From UBA2040 sp002384725 (GTDB lineage Bacteria > Bacteroidota > Bacteroidia > Flavobacteriales_D > Crocinitomicaceae), in NCBI GenBank assembly GCA_963926475.1, contig CAWUXE010000019.1, positions 1 to 62,829 on the forward strand: a stretch of DNA of 62,829 bases, given 5' to 3'. A program made the translations under genes and the position numbers. Numbering within the stretch: position 1 is the first letter of the stretch; the number at the start of each line of letters is the position of its first letter. Below the pieces are notes generated by a model. The model worked only from the letters and a program-made list of their open reading frames with translations, did not search any database and was not told the origin of the DNA. Positions 55,280 to 62,829 of the stretch are shown piece after piece.

Positions 55280-56698
55280 TCAGTCTACATAACTCAACTT
55301 CAACATATTCGAACGACCACTTTCCTCCAAAGGAATAGATGCGATATTTATGACTAAGTCACCTGCGTTTAAATATTTTTTCTTTTTCATTATATATTTG
55401 ATGTCGGCAATTGTATGATCCGTTGAAACAGTCTTGTCATAGAAAAATGCTTGAACACCCCATATGAGATTCAATTGCGTTAAAATCTCACGGTTACTCG
55501 TGAAAACAAAAACGGGAGCTGTTGGTCGTTGAGATGCGATTTTGAATGCCGTATATCCTGAAAATGACATCGTGATAATTGCGTTCGTTTCCGTTCTTTG
55601 TGCCAACCGAACTGCATTGAAACAAATGGAATCAGTAATAAATCGATCTTGATTTTTTTCAGGAAGCCTTTCTTTGTTGTAAATCGATTCCGAAGTTTCC
55701 ATTTCAGTCACAATTTTAGTCATGGTTTTAATAACTTCGATTGGGTGTTTTCCGACAGATGTTTCGCCAGATAACATTACAGCATCGGCGCCATCCAAAA
55801 CTGCATTTGCCACATCATTCACTTCCGCTCGCGAAGGAGTCATGTTTTCTATCATGCTTTCCATCATTTGTGTTGCCACAATAACAGGTTTTGCATTCAA
55901 TCTACATTTGTTGATGAGCATTTTTTGAATCAAAGGAACGTTTTGATATGGAACCTCAACTCCTAAATCTCCACGGGCTACCATCAAAGCATCGGTTTCT
56001 GCGATAATATCGTCGATGTCGTTCAAAGCTTCAGGCTTTTCAATCTTCGCAATGATTTTCGTCTTTACTTTTCTTTTAGCAATAATATGTTTCAATTCGA
56101 TTAAATCTCTTGCCGAGCGCACGAACGATAAAGCGATCCAATCTACATTGTGATCCAAAGCAAATTCTAAATCGGCCTTGTCTTTGTCAGTCATCGAAGG
56201 CATAGAAATCTTCGTATTCGGTAAATTCACTCCCTTTTTACTAGAAAAAATTCCACCATTGATCACTTTCACTTTCACTTCCTTTCCATCCGTAGAAAGT
56301 ATTTCCATGATGATTTTTCCATCGTCCAATAGTATCGTTTCACCTGCTTTTACATCTTTGGGCAGGCGTTTGTAGTTGATTGAAAATTTCTCTTTCGTTC
56401 CAATGACTTCATCGGTTACAATAACTAATTCGTCCCCTTTTTTCAAAAGCACGCCATCTTCCATCATATGTGTACGAATCTTTGGACCTTGTAAATCACC
56501 TAAAATGGCCACATTTAACCCTGTTTCTTGGTTCAGTTTACGAATCAATTGGATGCTTTTCAAGTGATCTTCGTGCGAGCCATGCGAAAAATTCAGACGG
56601 CAAACATTCACCCCTTCTTTGAACATTTGTTTCAAGACTTTGTGTGAATTACTAGCTGGTCCTAGTGTAGCAACGATTTTTGTTTTCTTATTCGTCAT
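55280..56698 (-). CDS. pyk: Pyruvate kinase
   Basis: A 472-residue enzyme with the family sites: ATLGPASNSHKVL near the start, CRLNFSHGSHEDH, the catalytic-lysine and Mg region IIAKIEKPEALND and MVARGDLGVEVP, and LSGETSVGKHP. It converts PEP and ADP to pyruvate and ATP. The C-terminal domain is complete. An IPExxxVDY protein gene lies upstream, 12 nt away and in the same direction. Confidence 0.96.
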   Translation of the reverse strand: MTNKKTKIVATLGPASNSHKVLKQMFKEGVNVCRLNFSHGSHEDHLKSIQLIRKLNQETGLNVAILGDLQGPKIRTHMMEDGVLLKKGDELVIVTDEVIGTKEKFSINYKRLPKDVKAGETILLDDGKIIMEILSTDGKEVKVKVINGGIFSSKKGVNLPNTKISMPSMTDKDKADLEFALDHNVDWIALSFVRSARDLIELKHIIAKRKVKTKIIAKIEKPEALNDIDDIIAETDALMVARGDLGVEVPYQNVPLIQKMLINKCRLNAKPVIVATQMMESMIENMTPSRAEVNDVANAVLDGADAVMLSGETSVGKHPIEVIKTMTKIVTEMETSESIYNKERLPEKNQDRFITDSICFNAVRLAQRTETNAIITMSFSGYTAFKIASQRPTAPVFVFTSNREILTQLNLIWGVQAFFYDKTVSTDHTIADIKYIMKKKKYLNAGDLVINIASIPLEESGRSNMLKLSYVD

Positions 56699-56710
56699 AT
56701 AATTTTTTTC

Positions 56711-57139
56711 CTATAATGAGATGGTTTGCATCGATTCTAATTCCTCAGGATCGAAAGCGTACGCAGCTAAAACACTAGGCACGTCATTTAGTTTTTTTAT
56801 CCATTCCTTTGTGTCGATGGCAACGGGTGCTCGAACGAAAAGGAAGTAATCAATTTTCGGTTGTTCAGTAATCAAATACTTGCCTCCTGAAATATTCTTG
56901 ATTAAAAAATATTCGCAGATATTTTCTTGATCATTGTAATCATAAAAGCTGTGTTTGGTACTTTTGTTTTTCTTACTGTGATCGGTACAAAAATCCTCAT
57001 CTGCTTTTTTTAAATGCAAATGAAAGGCTTCATTAATACCAAATGCCAGGCGATAGTCGCTGTGATGCGAACAAATGCCAATCATGTCGAAATCGAATTC
57101 GGGTTCAAGACTGAGCAGGTGTTTTTTAGTTCTGGGCAT
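56711..57139 (-). CDS. IPExxxVDY family protein
   Basis: A 142-residue protein with the family pattern in the form ITEQPKIDYFLFV, where the name-giving residues are I-x-E-x-P-x-(I/V)-D-Y. It is a Bacteroidota protein of unknown function that sits beside pyk in many genomes. No transmembrane segment; likely cytoplasmic. Confidence 0.75.
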   Translation of the reverse strand: MPRTKKHLLSLEPEFDFDMIGICSHHSDYRLAFGINEAFHLHLKKADEDFCTDHSKKNKSTKHSFYDYNDQENICEYFLIKNISGGKYLITEQPKIDYFLFVRAPVAIDTKEWIKKLNDVPSVLAAYAFDPEELESMQTISL

Positions 57140-57206
57140 TTCGAGTGTAAATTTAAGGTTTATTGGTGGATAGGTACTTTGTTTATAATTATTTAATAGT
57201 TTAAAA

Positions 57207-57278
57207 AAAGCTGAAAGCGAAAGGCGAAAAGCTTAATTCGATGAAATAACGAGCTTTTGGCCTTTTGCTTTCAGCTTT
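57207..57278. repeat. Long palindromic repeat between IPExxxVDY and EamA genes
   Basis: Arms of 27 bp (57207-57233 and 57252-57278) match at 25 of 27 positions as complements, with an 18-nt loop: AAAGCTGAAAGC(g/a)AAAGGC(g/c)AAAAGCT. The repeated GAAAGC/AAAAGC motif is typical of interspersed palindromes in Bacteroidota. It may act as a bidirectional terminator or be a mobile palindromic unit. Confidence 0.65.
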
Positions 57279-57306
57279 CATCCATTTTCTGCTTACTTTT
57301 ATTCCC

Positions 57307-58278
57307 ATGAAAAACGAAACCAAAAGCTGGTTGCTATTAATCTTGTTGGCCATTGTTTGGGGGTCTTCTTTTATATTGATGAAGCGTGGTTTGCACACCG
57401 TTTCTGGCGAGGCGATTTTCGATGATAGACAGGTCGCTGCTCTTCGAATGGTTTTTGCAGGAGGAGTTCTTTTACCCATTGCTTTTCGTACGTTCCGGAA
57501 ACTAAATTTCAAGAAAGATTTTTTATTTCTCTGTGTGGTGGGTTTTGGCGGAAATTTTATTCCAGCTTTCTTATTCACTTATTCTGAAACGGCAATTTCA
57601 TCCGGTTATGCTGGAATGCTCAATAGTTTCACTCCTATTTTCACGGTTTTATTAGGTTTTTTTATTTTTAAAATTAGTTTGTCGAAAGTGCAAGTAATTG
57701 GTTTACTTATCGGAACCATTGGGATGGTGCTATTGATGTTGGCTGGAAAATTAGAGCCGAATAGCGGAGGTCTTTCGCATGTGCTTGCTATCGTTATTGC
57801 GACTTTCTTGTATGGTTTGAGCTTAAATACGATCAAATACAAATTACAACATTATAAATCCTATCAAATTACGGCCCTTTCCTTGTCTTTTGTTTTTCCA
57901 GTGGCTGTTTTTCTCAACTTGAAATTCGACACTATGGAAGTTGTTAGAACGAATCCATACGCTACGGAAGGGCTCATCTATATCGGGATTTTAGGAGTTG
58001 TCGGAACAGCTTTTGCCGTTATTCTTTTCAACCGATTGATCTCCATGCGCGATGCACTTTTTGCAAGTAGCGTTACCTATTTCATGCCGATTGTTTCCAT
58101 TGGAATCGGGTTCATGTTCCACGAAAACATTAACATGGCGCAGATTGCCTCAGTAGTCGTTGTGCTTCTTGGTGTTTTCTTCATGAATTATTACCCCACA
58201 TGGAGGAAAAGAAGAAATAGGAAGGAAGAAAAAAGAAATAAGCAGGAAAACTTCGATAATATTATTGAAGAGCTTTAA
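57307..58278 (+). CDS. EamA-family transporter (DMT superfamily)
   Basis: A 323-residue protein of ten membrane helices in two EamA repeats: WLLLILLAIVWGSSFILMKRG at the start and GILGVVGTAFAVILFNRL in the second half. It should export a metabolite; the substrate cannot be told. The frame is open to a TTG at 57265, inside the palindrome region, but the ATG at 57307 is preferred. The charged tail (RKRRNRKEEKRNKQE) is cytoplasmic. Confidence 0.87.
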   Translation: MKNETKSWLLLILLAIVWGSSFILMKRGLHTVSGEAIFDDRQVAALRMVFAGGVLLPIAFRTFRKLNFKKDFLFLCVVGFGGNFIPAFLFTYSETAISSGYAGMLNSFTPIFTVLLGFFIFKISLSKVQVIGLLIGTIGMVLLMLAGKLEPNSGGLSHVLAIVIATFLYGLSLNTIKYKLQHYKSYQITALSLSFVFPVAVFLNLKFDTMEVVRTNPYATEGLIYIGILGVVGTAFAVILFNRLISMRDALFASSVTYFMPIVSIGIGFMFHENINMAQIASVVVVLLGVFFMNYYPTWRKRRNRKEEKRNKQENFDNIIEEL

Positions 58279-58819
58279 AAAAAATAAGTCCTGGAATGAT
58301 CAAATTAACCGTCAATGAAATAAATGAATTTTCAAAAAAAACTCAGTATTACAATGAAAATTGCCGTAGGACATTATTTCGATCATAAAAGGTCCATTCG
58401 CAAAAATAAGGTTCTGTCGCGTTAATTATTTATCGACCATTTTTCATCAAATTCCTTGAATGTTTCAAAAGTTAACTCATATTATTTCAGCGATTTATGG
58501 TTTTTCGTTTTGTACGAATTAGGCTTAAAACAGTGATTTTTTTAATTAATGCGACAGAACCTTTGCCTATCTCTGTTGAACATTATTTTGAAGGCTTACA
58601 GCAAAACTAATTTGGGCAGCTGAACAAAAAAGCAGGGCTTACAGTGGCGTCGATTGAAGATGCTTTCAACTGTTTATAGGTAGATTCGCATCTTTTTCAA
58701 TTGATTTATCCGGCATTTCAGAGATGTATTTTGTTAAATCTGGAAACTATATGTATATTTTGAGAGTGATCGTCACGATATTTTTTTGATTTTATTTCCA
58801 TTGTACTTTCCCTTACAAT
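58279..58819. other. Gene-poor stretch with gene debris and a 152-bp element
   Basis: No intact ORF. It contains the inverted-repeat element at 58410-58561 and, at 58673-58792, the frame FIGRFASFSIDLSGISEMYF then VKSGNYMYILRVIVT followed by a stop. That reads like a decayed T9SS tail (IDLSGISxGxYFVKxxN). The rest shows nothing I recognise. Confidence 0.5.
58410..58561. mobile_element. 152-bp MITE-like element with IS6-type ends
   Basis: Inverted ends GGTTCTGTCGCgTTAATTA at 58410-58428 and, complementary, 58543-58561 (one mismatch in 19). The outer GGTTCTGTCGC is identical to the end of the IS6-family element at 62154. There is no ORF inside and no 8-bp target duplication (flanks AAAAATAA and TTTGCCTA), so it could be an old non-autonomous copy. 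Confidence 0.6.
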
Positions 58820-60298
58820 TTACAGTAGATGCTGTTCTACCTGATGTTGATTAAAATTGTCCCATTTGGGTGGCGAACTCGTTTTTTTACCGTGCATAGC
58901 ATCGATACACGTGTTGTTGTCTTTGTACTTATCGTGCAATACGGCCAAAATTTTAAAGAAAAATTCATCCAACAATAGGATAGCATCAAATTCAGTTTTG
59001 AGCTCATTAGCTTTCGCGTCTGAAGGATCTAAAAGTTTCAATAAGTTTAAAACCTCTGCCTTTTCTTCTTCATTTATTTCAGTAAGAAAACCGTTTTTTA
59101 ACGATTTGAAAACTAAATTATTCCAAACAACACTATCATGTCCCCACATAACATCTGGAAGATTCAAGGAATGCTCACAAATTAATATAATTGCGTGAAG
59201 AACATCGTTTAAATAACTGGAAGGAAATTCATCAAAGCTTCTGAATTCAAAACCGCTTTGGTACATTTTCTCTTGATTAAAGTCAAGTCCAATATCCGAA
59301 AGTAATTCGTAATCCAAGGCTAATTCAACTTGATCTCGCCACCAAATATTTTCTTCTTTGTTAAACTTTATGAGCTTTCTAAATTCTTCTACCTGATAAG
59401 TAAGAATCTTGCCTTTGGCCATTGCTTTATTGAAGGTGCCAACTCCAGTATAACGAGACATTGCATTTCGCATTGAGCCGAGCGCGAAAGTTGCATTTAA
59501 TTGATACTTCTTACTGAGTGCTCCCATGATATCTGGACTTCCTAATGTGGTAATAAAAAAGGGCTCAAACCATTGGAGTAAATATATGGCATTGGAATGT
59601 ATTTCGTCGAATTTAGGATAATCTACGATTCTACTGTTCTCGGTCAAAGTAGGCAACGTAATGTGAAAATGATAAGTACCATTATTAAACAGAACAATGT
59701 TTTCTTGGTTAGACATAAACATGTTCAGACCTATATTATACTTAGGAAAGTTTAACTTTTCAGGAAGAACTGATGATTCGTTTATTTTATCAATGAATAG
59801 CTTCTTGGTGGCTTTTAATTCCTCACAAGAATCTGAAATTGTTCTGTTTTCAAAGTATTTTGTAACAAATTCAATTGAATCACCATCAAAATTTACGGAT
59901 CCCATTGGATTGTTTTTCTGTGTTAGCATACTTTGAATATTGTATGGCTGATCTTCCAGAAAAACTTCGAGTATTGATTTTCCAATGTATTCAGGATTAT
60001 CAATCAATGGTTTTGTAAATGCTAAAGTTTTATGTTGGTAGTTTGTATCCAGTTTATCGAGCGAATGGCTATTGATCATTCGACTGATTTTATAATTTTT
60101 ATTCTTATCTAGACTTTCCAATACAAGAGCTAAGCTTCCAGATTTGTAACACTTCCGATAATCAATACTATAGCGGTCGCAGCCAATTTTTTCTTGAATA
60201 AATTCGCCAGAAACTATTAAAGATTCTTCAAATTGCATATAGGTTTCGTTTTCTAATCCAATTCCCCAGTAATAGTTATTTTTCTGATTAATTTTCAT
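58820..60298 (-). CDS. Putative amidoligase of the glutamate-cysteine-ligase-like fold
   Basis: A 492-residue protein that I cannot name from a specific family. The residues of the GCS/amidoligase fold appear in order and at suitable spacings: GIGLENET (Glu16, Glu18), NFDGDSIEFVT (Asp138, Glu143), YHFHIT (His210, His212), QWFEP (Glu245), SMRNAMSRY (Arg277, Arg282) and FEFRSFDEF (Glu351, Arg353). In that fold these positions bind Mg-ATP and substrates to make an amide bond. There is no signal peptide. It lies 42 nt after a papain-like peptidase gene, in the same direction, so likely one operon. Confidence 0.55.
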   Translation of the reverse strand: MKINQKNNYYWGIGLENETYMQFEESLIVSGEFIQEKIGCDRYSIDYRKCYKSGSLALVLESLDKNKNYKISRMINSHSLDKLDTNYQHKTLAFTKPLIDNPEYIGKSILEVFLEDQPYNIQSMLTQKNNPMGSVNFDGDSIEFVTKYFENRTISDSCEELKATKKLFIDKINESSVLPEKLNFPKYNIGLNMFMSNQENIVLFNNGTYHFHITLPTLTENSRIVDYPKFDEIHSNAIYLLQWFEPFFITTLGSPDIMGALSKKYQLNATFALGSMRNAMSRYTGVGTFNKAMAKGKILTYQVEEFRKLIKFNKEENIWWRDQVELALDYELLSDIGLDFNQEKMYQSGFEFRSFDEFPSSYLNDVLHAIILICEHSLNLPDVMWGHDSVVWNNLVFKSLKNGFLTEINEEEKAEVLNLLKLLDPSDAKANELKTEFDAILLLDEFFFKILAVLHDKYKDNNTCIDAMHGKKTSSPPKWDNFNQHQVEQHLL

Positions 60299-60340
60299 CT
60301 ATTTTATTCGCTTTTTAAGGTGTTCATCGTATTATTTTAA

Positions 60341-61105
60341 TCAATCATGATAGTAAAAAACATGAGAGGAATAGCGCTCATGATTCCACCAGTCTTTTCG
60401 TGCTTTCGAAAAATAGGTATAATTCAGTTTTCCTGCTTGTGACTGCAATGGATAAATAACAACACCATTTTCTCGATACGCTTTTTTGAACTTCGTTTCA
60501 GGAACAATTGGCACGATGTGACCAGAAAGTCCTCTGATTTTTCTTTTTGCACAGATGATCCCAATTCCGCCCACTTCATTAACTTTTTGTTGGATTTCGT
60601 CGAGATTTGTCATTCTTTTCCAACCAAAACTAGCTCCCCACTTCAAGAACCAATCATGCATTGCACTTGAGTAAATAGGTGCAACTGTTTCATTAAAAAC
60701 AGGAATCACTTCTTGTCCATTACGTATTTTTTCAAGCGATTCGTCAGTCCACCAAACTGTGGGTAAATAGACCTTTGAGAAGTAGCAAAAATCGTAAGAA
60801 TACACATTGCAATAGGTATCTTCAGCGGTTCGCTGGTAGCGTAAACTTTTGGTAACGTCCAGTTTGTCAATTAACTGATGAATACTTTCCTTTTTTGTTG
60901 AAGCATCTGTCATGTCGCGATACGGAATACTTTCGTCATTCATCGGATGAAATTTTTTATCTATTGTATCTAATTGTGAGTCTAGATGTGACAATAAACT
61001 TGCACTTTTTATTCGAAAATCAGGTGTTGAATCTTCAACTAGTGATTGTAGATCTATTGCTGTCGTTTCTTCTTTCATTTGGGCTGGTTTGTAATTTGAC
61101 ATCAT
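60341..61105 (-). CDS. Putative papain-like (NlpC/CHAP-type) cysteine peptidase or amidase
   Basis: A 254-residue protein without a signal peptide. An N-terminal helical region (1-90) precedes a domain with the pattern of papain-fold hydrolases: nucleophile Cys99 in EDTYCNVYSYDF, a mid helix region (HDWFLKWGASFGW), GGIGIICAKR, His196 in GHIVPIVPE and a polar third residue in YPLQSQAG (Gln221 or Gln223). The order and spacing fit NlpC/P60 or CHAP amidases, often linked to peptide or wall turnover. Function unknown; it is upstream of the amidoligase candidate. Confidence 0.5.
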   Translation of the reverse strand: MMSNYKPAQMKEETTAIDLQSLVEDSTPDFRIKSASLLSHLDSQLDTIDKKFHPMNDESIPYRDMTDASTKKESIHQLIDKLDVTKSLRYQRTAEDTYCNVYSYDFCYFSKVYLPTVWWTDESLEKIRNGQEVIPVFNETVAPIYSSAMHDWFLKWGASFGWKRMTNLDEIQQKVNEVGGIGIICAKRKIRGLSGHIVPIVPETKFKKAYRENGVVIYPLQSQAGKLNYTYFSKARKDWWNHERYSSHVFYYHD

Positions 61106-61480
61106 TGTAGCCGCATCGAATGTACAGTTAAACTTTCAAAGTGATTTAATAATTTCGATTGGAAGTGAAATTCTAGTGTCCACTATTCAAAGATAAACAA
61201 ACAATGTTGAAAATGCGGGGTAACTCTAAGCGAAAAAACCCTCAATTCATTTATAATCAAGGGTTTAACTAGTATGATTGTACTCGAGGCCGGACGAATA
61301 TCAGACTTTCTAAAAGAGGATATTCAATTGGTTTTGGGCTTTATTTTATAACTTAGCGAACCTAACTCGAATTAAATTACCCTAACACAATCAATAAATT
61401 ATTTACGGCTACAATAGTGGAAAAAAATTGAAAGCCTTAATTGGAGAGAGCATATTGCCTTAGATAAGAAGTACAAATCT
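61106..61480. other. Intergenic stretch with terminator and tRNA-like scrap
   Basis: No ORF. It holds the hairpin at 61232-61266 and, at 61279-61295, a minus-strand GTCCGGCCTCGAGTACA that looks like the 3' T-arm and acceptor end of a tRNA. The rest shows no feature I can support. Confidence 0.4.
61232..61266 (-). terminator. Terminator on the minus strand
   Basis: AAACCCTTGATTATAAATGA then ATTGAGGGTTTTTT: AAACCCT pairs with AGGGTTT and a T tract follows. It could end the lipoprotein gene at 61481 or a lost tRNA. Confidence 0.6.
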
Positions 61481-62125
61481 TTATCTTTTCAAAATAGCAC
61501 TTAATTCCTTTTTAGAATAGGCAATGGAATTGAGAATTTCTTGTTTTTGATTTCTGTCAGTAACTTCAACGTTACTTCCAACATTGTCACCATCACAATC
61601 ATTTTCGGCTAAAAGGACACGAATTACTTCGCCATTTCTGTCGTAATAAACACGATAACTATGAGCACACGCTTCACTAAAACTATTTATATAGACAAAG
61701 AAACATTTATTCCCCTTGTAATAAAAGCTTGCCGTTTCTTCCCATTCATGGCCATTCAATTTTACTTGTTGATACATTAAATCACCTGTCAAATGGCATA
61801 TTTTCGCATGGTTTTCGTACTCCCCAAACTCATCTCTTCTTTTTCGTTTAGATGAAATACAGTTTTTGTCATTGTTTGAAGATTTCTGTATTTCAGAATA
61901 AAACTCCTTGATTTCAATTATTCGATCTTCTACAGGTTGTTTGATTTCTTTTTCATAATAAACTGAAGATTCTGAACTATTATTTTGAAGCAATTCCTTT
62001 TCTTTTTTTAATAATTCAATTTCCTTTTCAAGTAGTTCCTTCTCTTTATCATTATAACTTAACTGTGAATTACATCCAACCATTATGAGAGATAAGAAAA
62101 CTATTGTCTTTAATTTGTATTTCAT
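61481..62125 (-). CDS. Hypothetical coiled-coil lipoprotein
   Basis: A 214-residue protein with a lipoprotein signal (SLIMVGC, Cys18) and a charged coiled-coil segment (KEKELLEKEIELLKKEKELL, about 27-46), then a domain with aromatic and cysteine residues (ICHLTGDLMYQQVKL, FYYKGNKCFFVYINSF, RVYYDRNGEVIRVLL). No family recognised. It lies between the peptidase-amidoligase pair and the IS6 element, all in accessory-like sequence. Confidence 0.6.
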   Translation of the reverse strand: MKYKLKTIVFLSLIMVGCNSQLSYNDKEKELLEKEIELLKKEKELLQNNSSESSVYYEKEIKQPVEDRIIEIKEFYSEIQKSSNNDKNCISSKRKRRDEFGEYENHAKICHLTGDLMYQQVKLNGHEWEETASFYYKGNKCFFVYINSFSEACAHSYRVYYDRNGEVIRVLLAENDCDGDNVGSNVEVTDRNQKQEILNSIAYSKKELSAILKR

Positions 62126-62153
62126 GGAATTATTTTTTTTAAATGGCCAACTA

Positions 62154-62829
62154 GGTTCTGTCGCATCTGTTAGACAAGAATTTAAAAGTACAATTATTTT
62201 TTAATTCTAAGCGGCCAATGACATGAACGATTTGAATGCAGTTTTATCTTGACCAATCAACTGATTTTTCTTAATCATTCTGACAATTTCAATTCCTGAT
62301 AAGGTTCTTCTAGCAGATTCAAATTTTTTAAACCCCAAACCCTGTTGAATTCGCCGCTTAATAAAACAGTGATCTTGTTCTACTATATTGTTTAAGTATT
62401 TGCATTTCCTGATTCTAATTCCTGATTTTGTTGCTAATGCGCGTTTGTTATAAATCCGAATGGCACTTGAATTTGAACCGCTTTTGTCTATGTTTATCAC
62501 TCGAGGTTCTCCATTATACTCAATTGCCTTGATCAAAAAACTTTGGGCTGACATACGTTGTCTTCTTTTGGTCAATAGAAAGTCTACTGTATTTCCTTGC
62601 TTGTCAACGGCTCGATACAAATAACGCCACTCTGCTTTAACTTTGATATTCCAGGCACTAACGTTTGGTCTTCAGAAGTTGCACTTCTTCTCATCCATTC
62701 GCCAACTCATACCTACTCGCTTCTTTCGTTTTCTAAATTCCTTGTCCAGCATAGGAGTGAATTTGAACACCCAACGTTGAATTGTTGCATGATCTACTTT
62801 TACACCTCGTATTTCCATCAGTTCTTCTA
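62154..62829 (-). mobile_element. IS6-family insertion sequence, right part, cut by the window edge
   Basis: The inverted end GGTTCTGTCGCA starts at 62154 and matches the IS6-family type of terminal repeat. The transposase follows 53 nt inside. The other end lies beyond the window. Confidence 0.75.
62207..62829 (-). pseudogene. IS6-family transposase with internal stop
   Basis: The minus-strand frame reads a partial helix-turn-helix domain (VKVDHATIQRWVFKF), then SWRMDE (first catalytic Asp), then a run with a TGA stop at 62672-62674, then KVKAEWRYLYRAVDKQGNTV, NIDKSGSN (second Asp) and NNIVEQDHCFIKRR (Glu). Homologues read MDETYIKVK, so about 36 extra in-frame bases, including the stop, lie between MDE and IKVK. 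The piece after the stop has only a TTG to restart from. All three DDE residues survive in the frame, but the intact enzyme is not made unless the stop is bypassed. Confidence 0.75.

Noticed and set aside
58410..58561. CRISPR or att-like direct repeat
   Set aside because: The repeats are inverted, single and without spacers; the mobile-element reading is better.

Overview
The window is AT-rich chromosomal DNA from a Bacteroidota bacterium, most likely a member of the Flavobacteriales (the gene set fits Crocinitomicaceae or Fluviicola-like relatives; this is inferred, not proven). The evidence is PorZ and at least four proteins with type IX secretion (T9SS) tails, Bacteroidota promoter -7 boxes of the form TAnnTTTG, a MurF-Alr fusion, an ExbB/ExbD/ExbD cluster, an IPExxxVDY protein beside pyruvate kinase, and an HYC_CC_PP-type protein before a TonB-dependent receptor.

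Layout. 1-7.3 kb: tRNA-Arg, porZ-recO, an oligopeptide-binding lipoprotein, trpS, plsC and gatC. 7.3-14.4 kb: sodB, two tandem amidohydrolase-family genes, then an overlapping run of a small membrane protein, a c-type cytochrome lipoprotein and hflX. 14.4-32 kb: a T9SS type B adhesin-like protein, an M20 dipeptidase, a LEA-type lipoprotein, murF-alr with tdk, an M28 peptidase, a 1355-residue T9SS protein, an orphan histidine kinase, pth and an OmpA protein with calcium-binding repeats. 32-44 kb: a GNAT-like protein, an Fe-alcohol dehydrogenase, the TonB-energising cluster, tRNA-Ser, ansA, tatD, an outer-membrane barrel, galE, small proteins, a decayed dodecin and aspS. 43.7-46.9 kb: a putative metal (copper-like) uptake or handling locus made of an HYC_CC_PP-like protein, a TonB-dependent receptor and an HMA protein. 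46.9-58.3 kb: an arylsulfotransferase-like T9SS protein, metK, ybjQ with a translationally coupled 44-residue membrane protein, a sialidase-like T9SS protein, gcvP, pyk, and an EamA transporter.

The last 4.5 kb (58.3-62.8 kb) is different: sparse coding, gene debris, a 152-bp element with inverted repeats like those of a nearby IS6-family insertion sequence, a broken IS6 transposase at the window edge, and a two-gene operon with no familiar name. That operon encodes a papain-like (NlpC/CHAP-type) cysteine peptidase candidate followed by a protein carrying the spaced motifs of the glutamate-cysteine-ligase/amidoligase fold. A ligase that could build amide bonds paired with an enzyme that could cut them is the best candidate here for an undescribed system.

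Functional links: PorZ supports the T9SS that would export the CTD-bearing proteins; the ExbB/ExbD cluster would energise TonB-dependent receptors such as the one at 44.2 kb; gatC, trpS, aspS, pth and the two tRNAs serve translation. All calls come from reading the sequence and from family knowledge; no database search was run.
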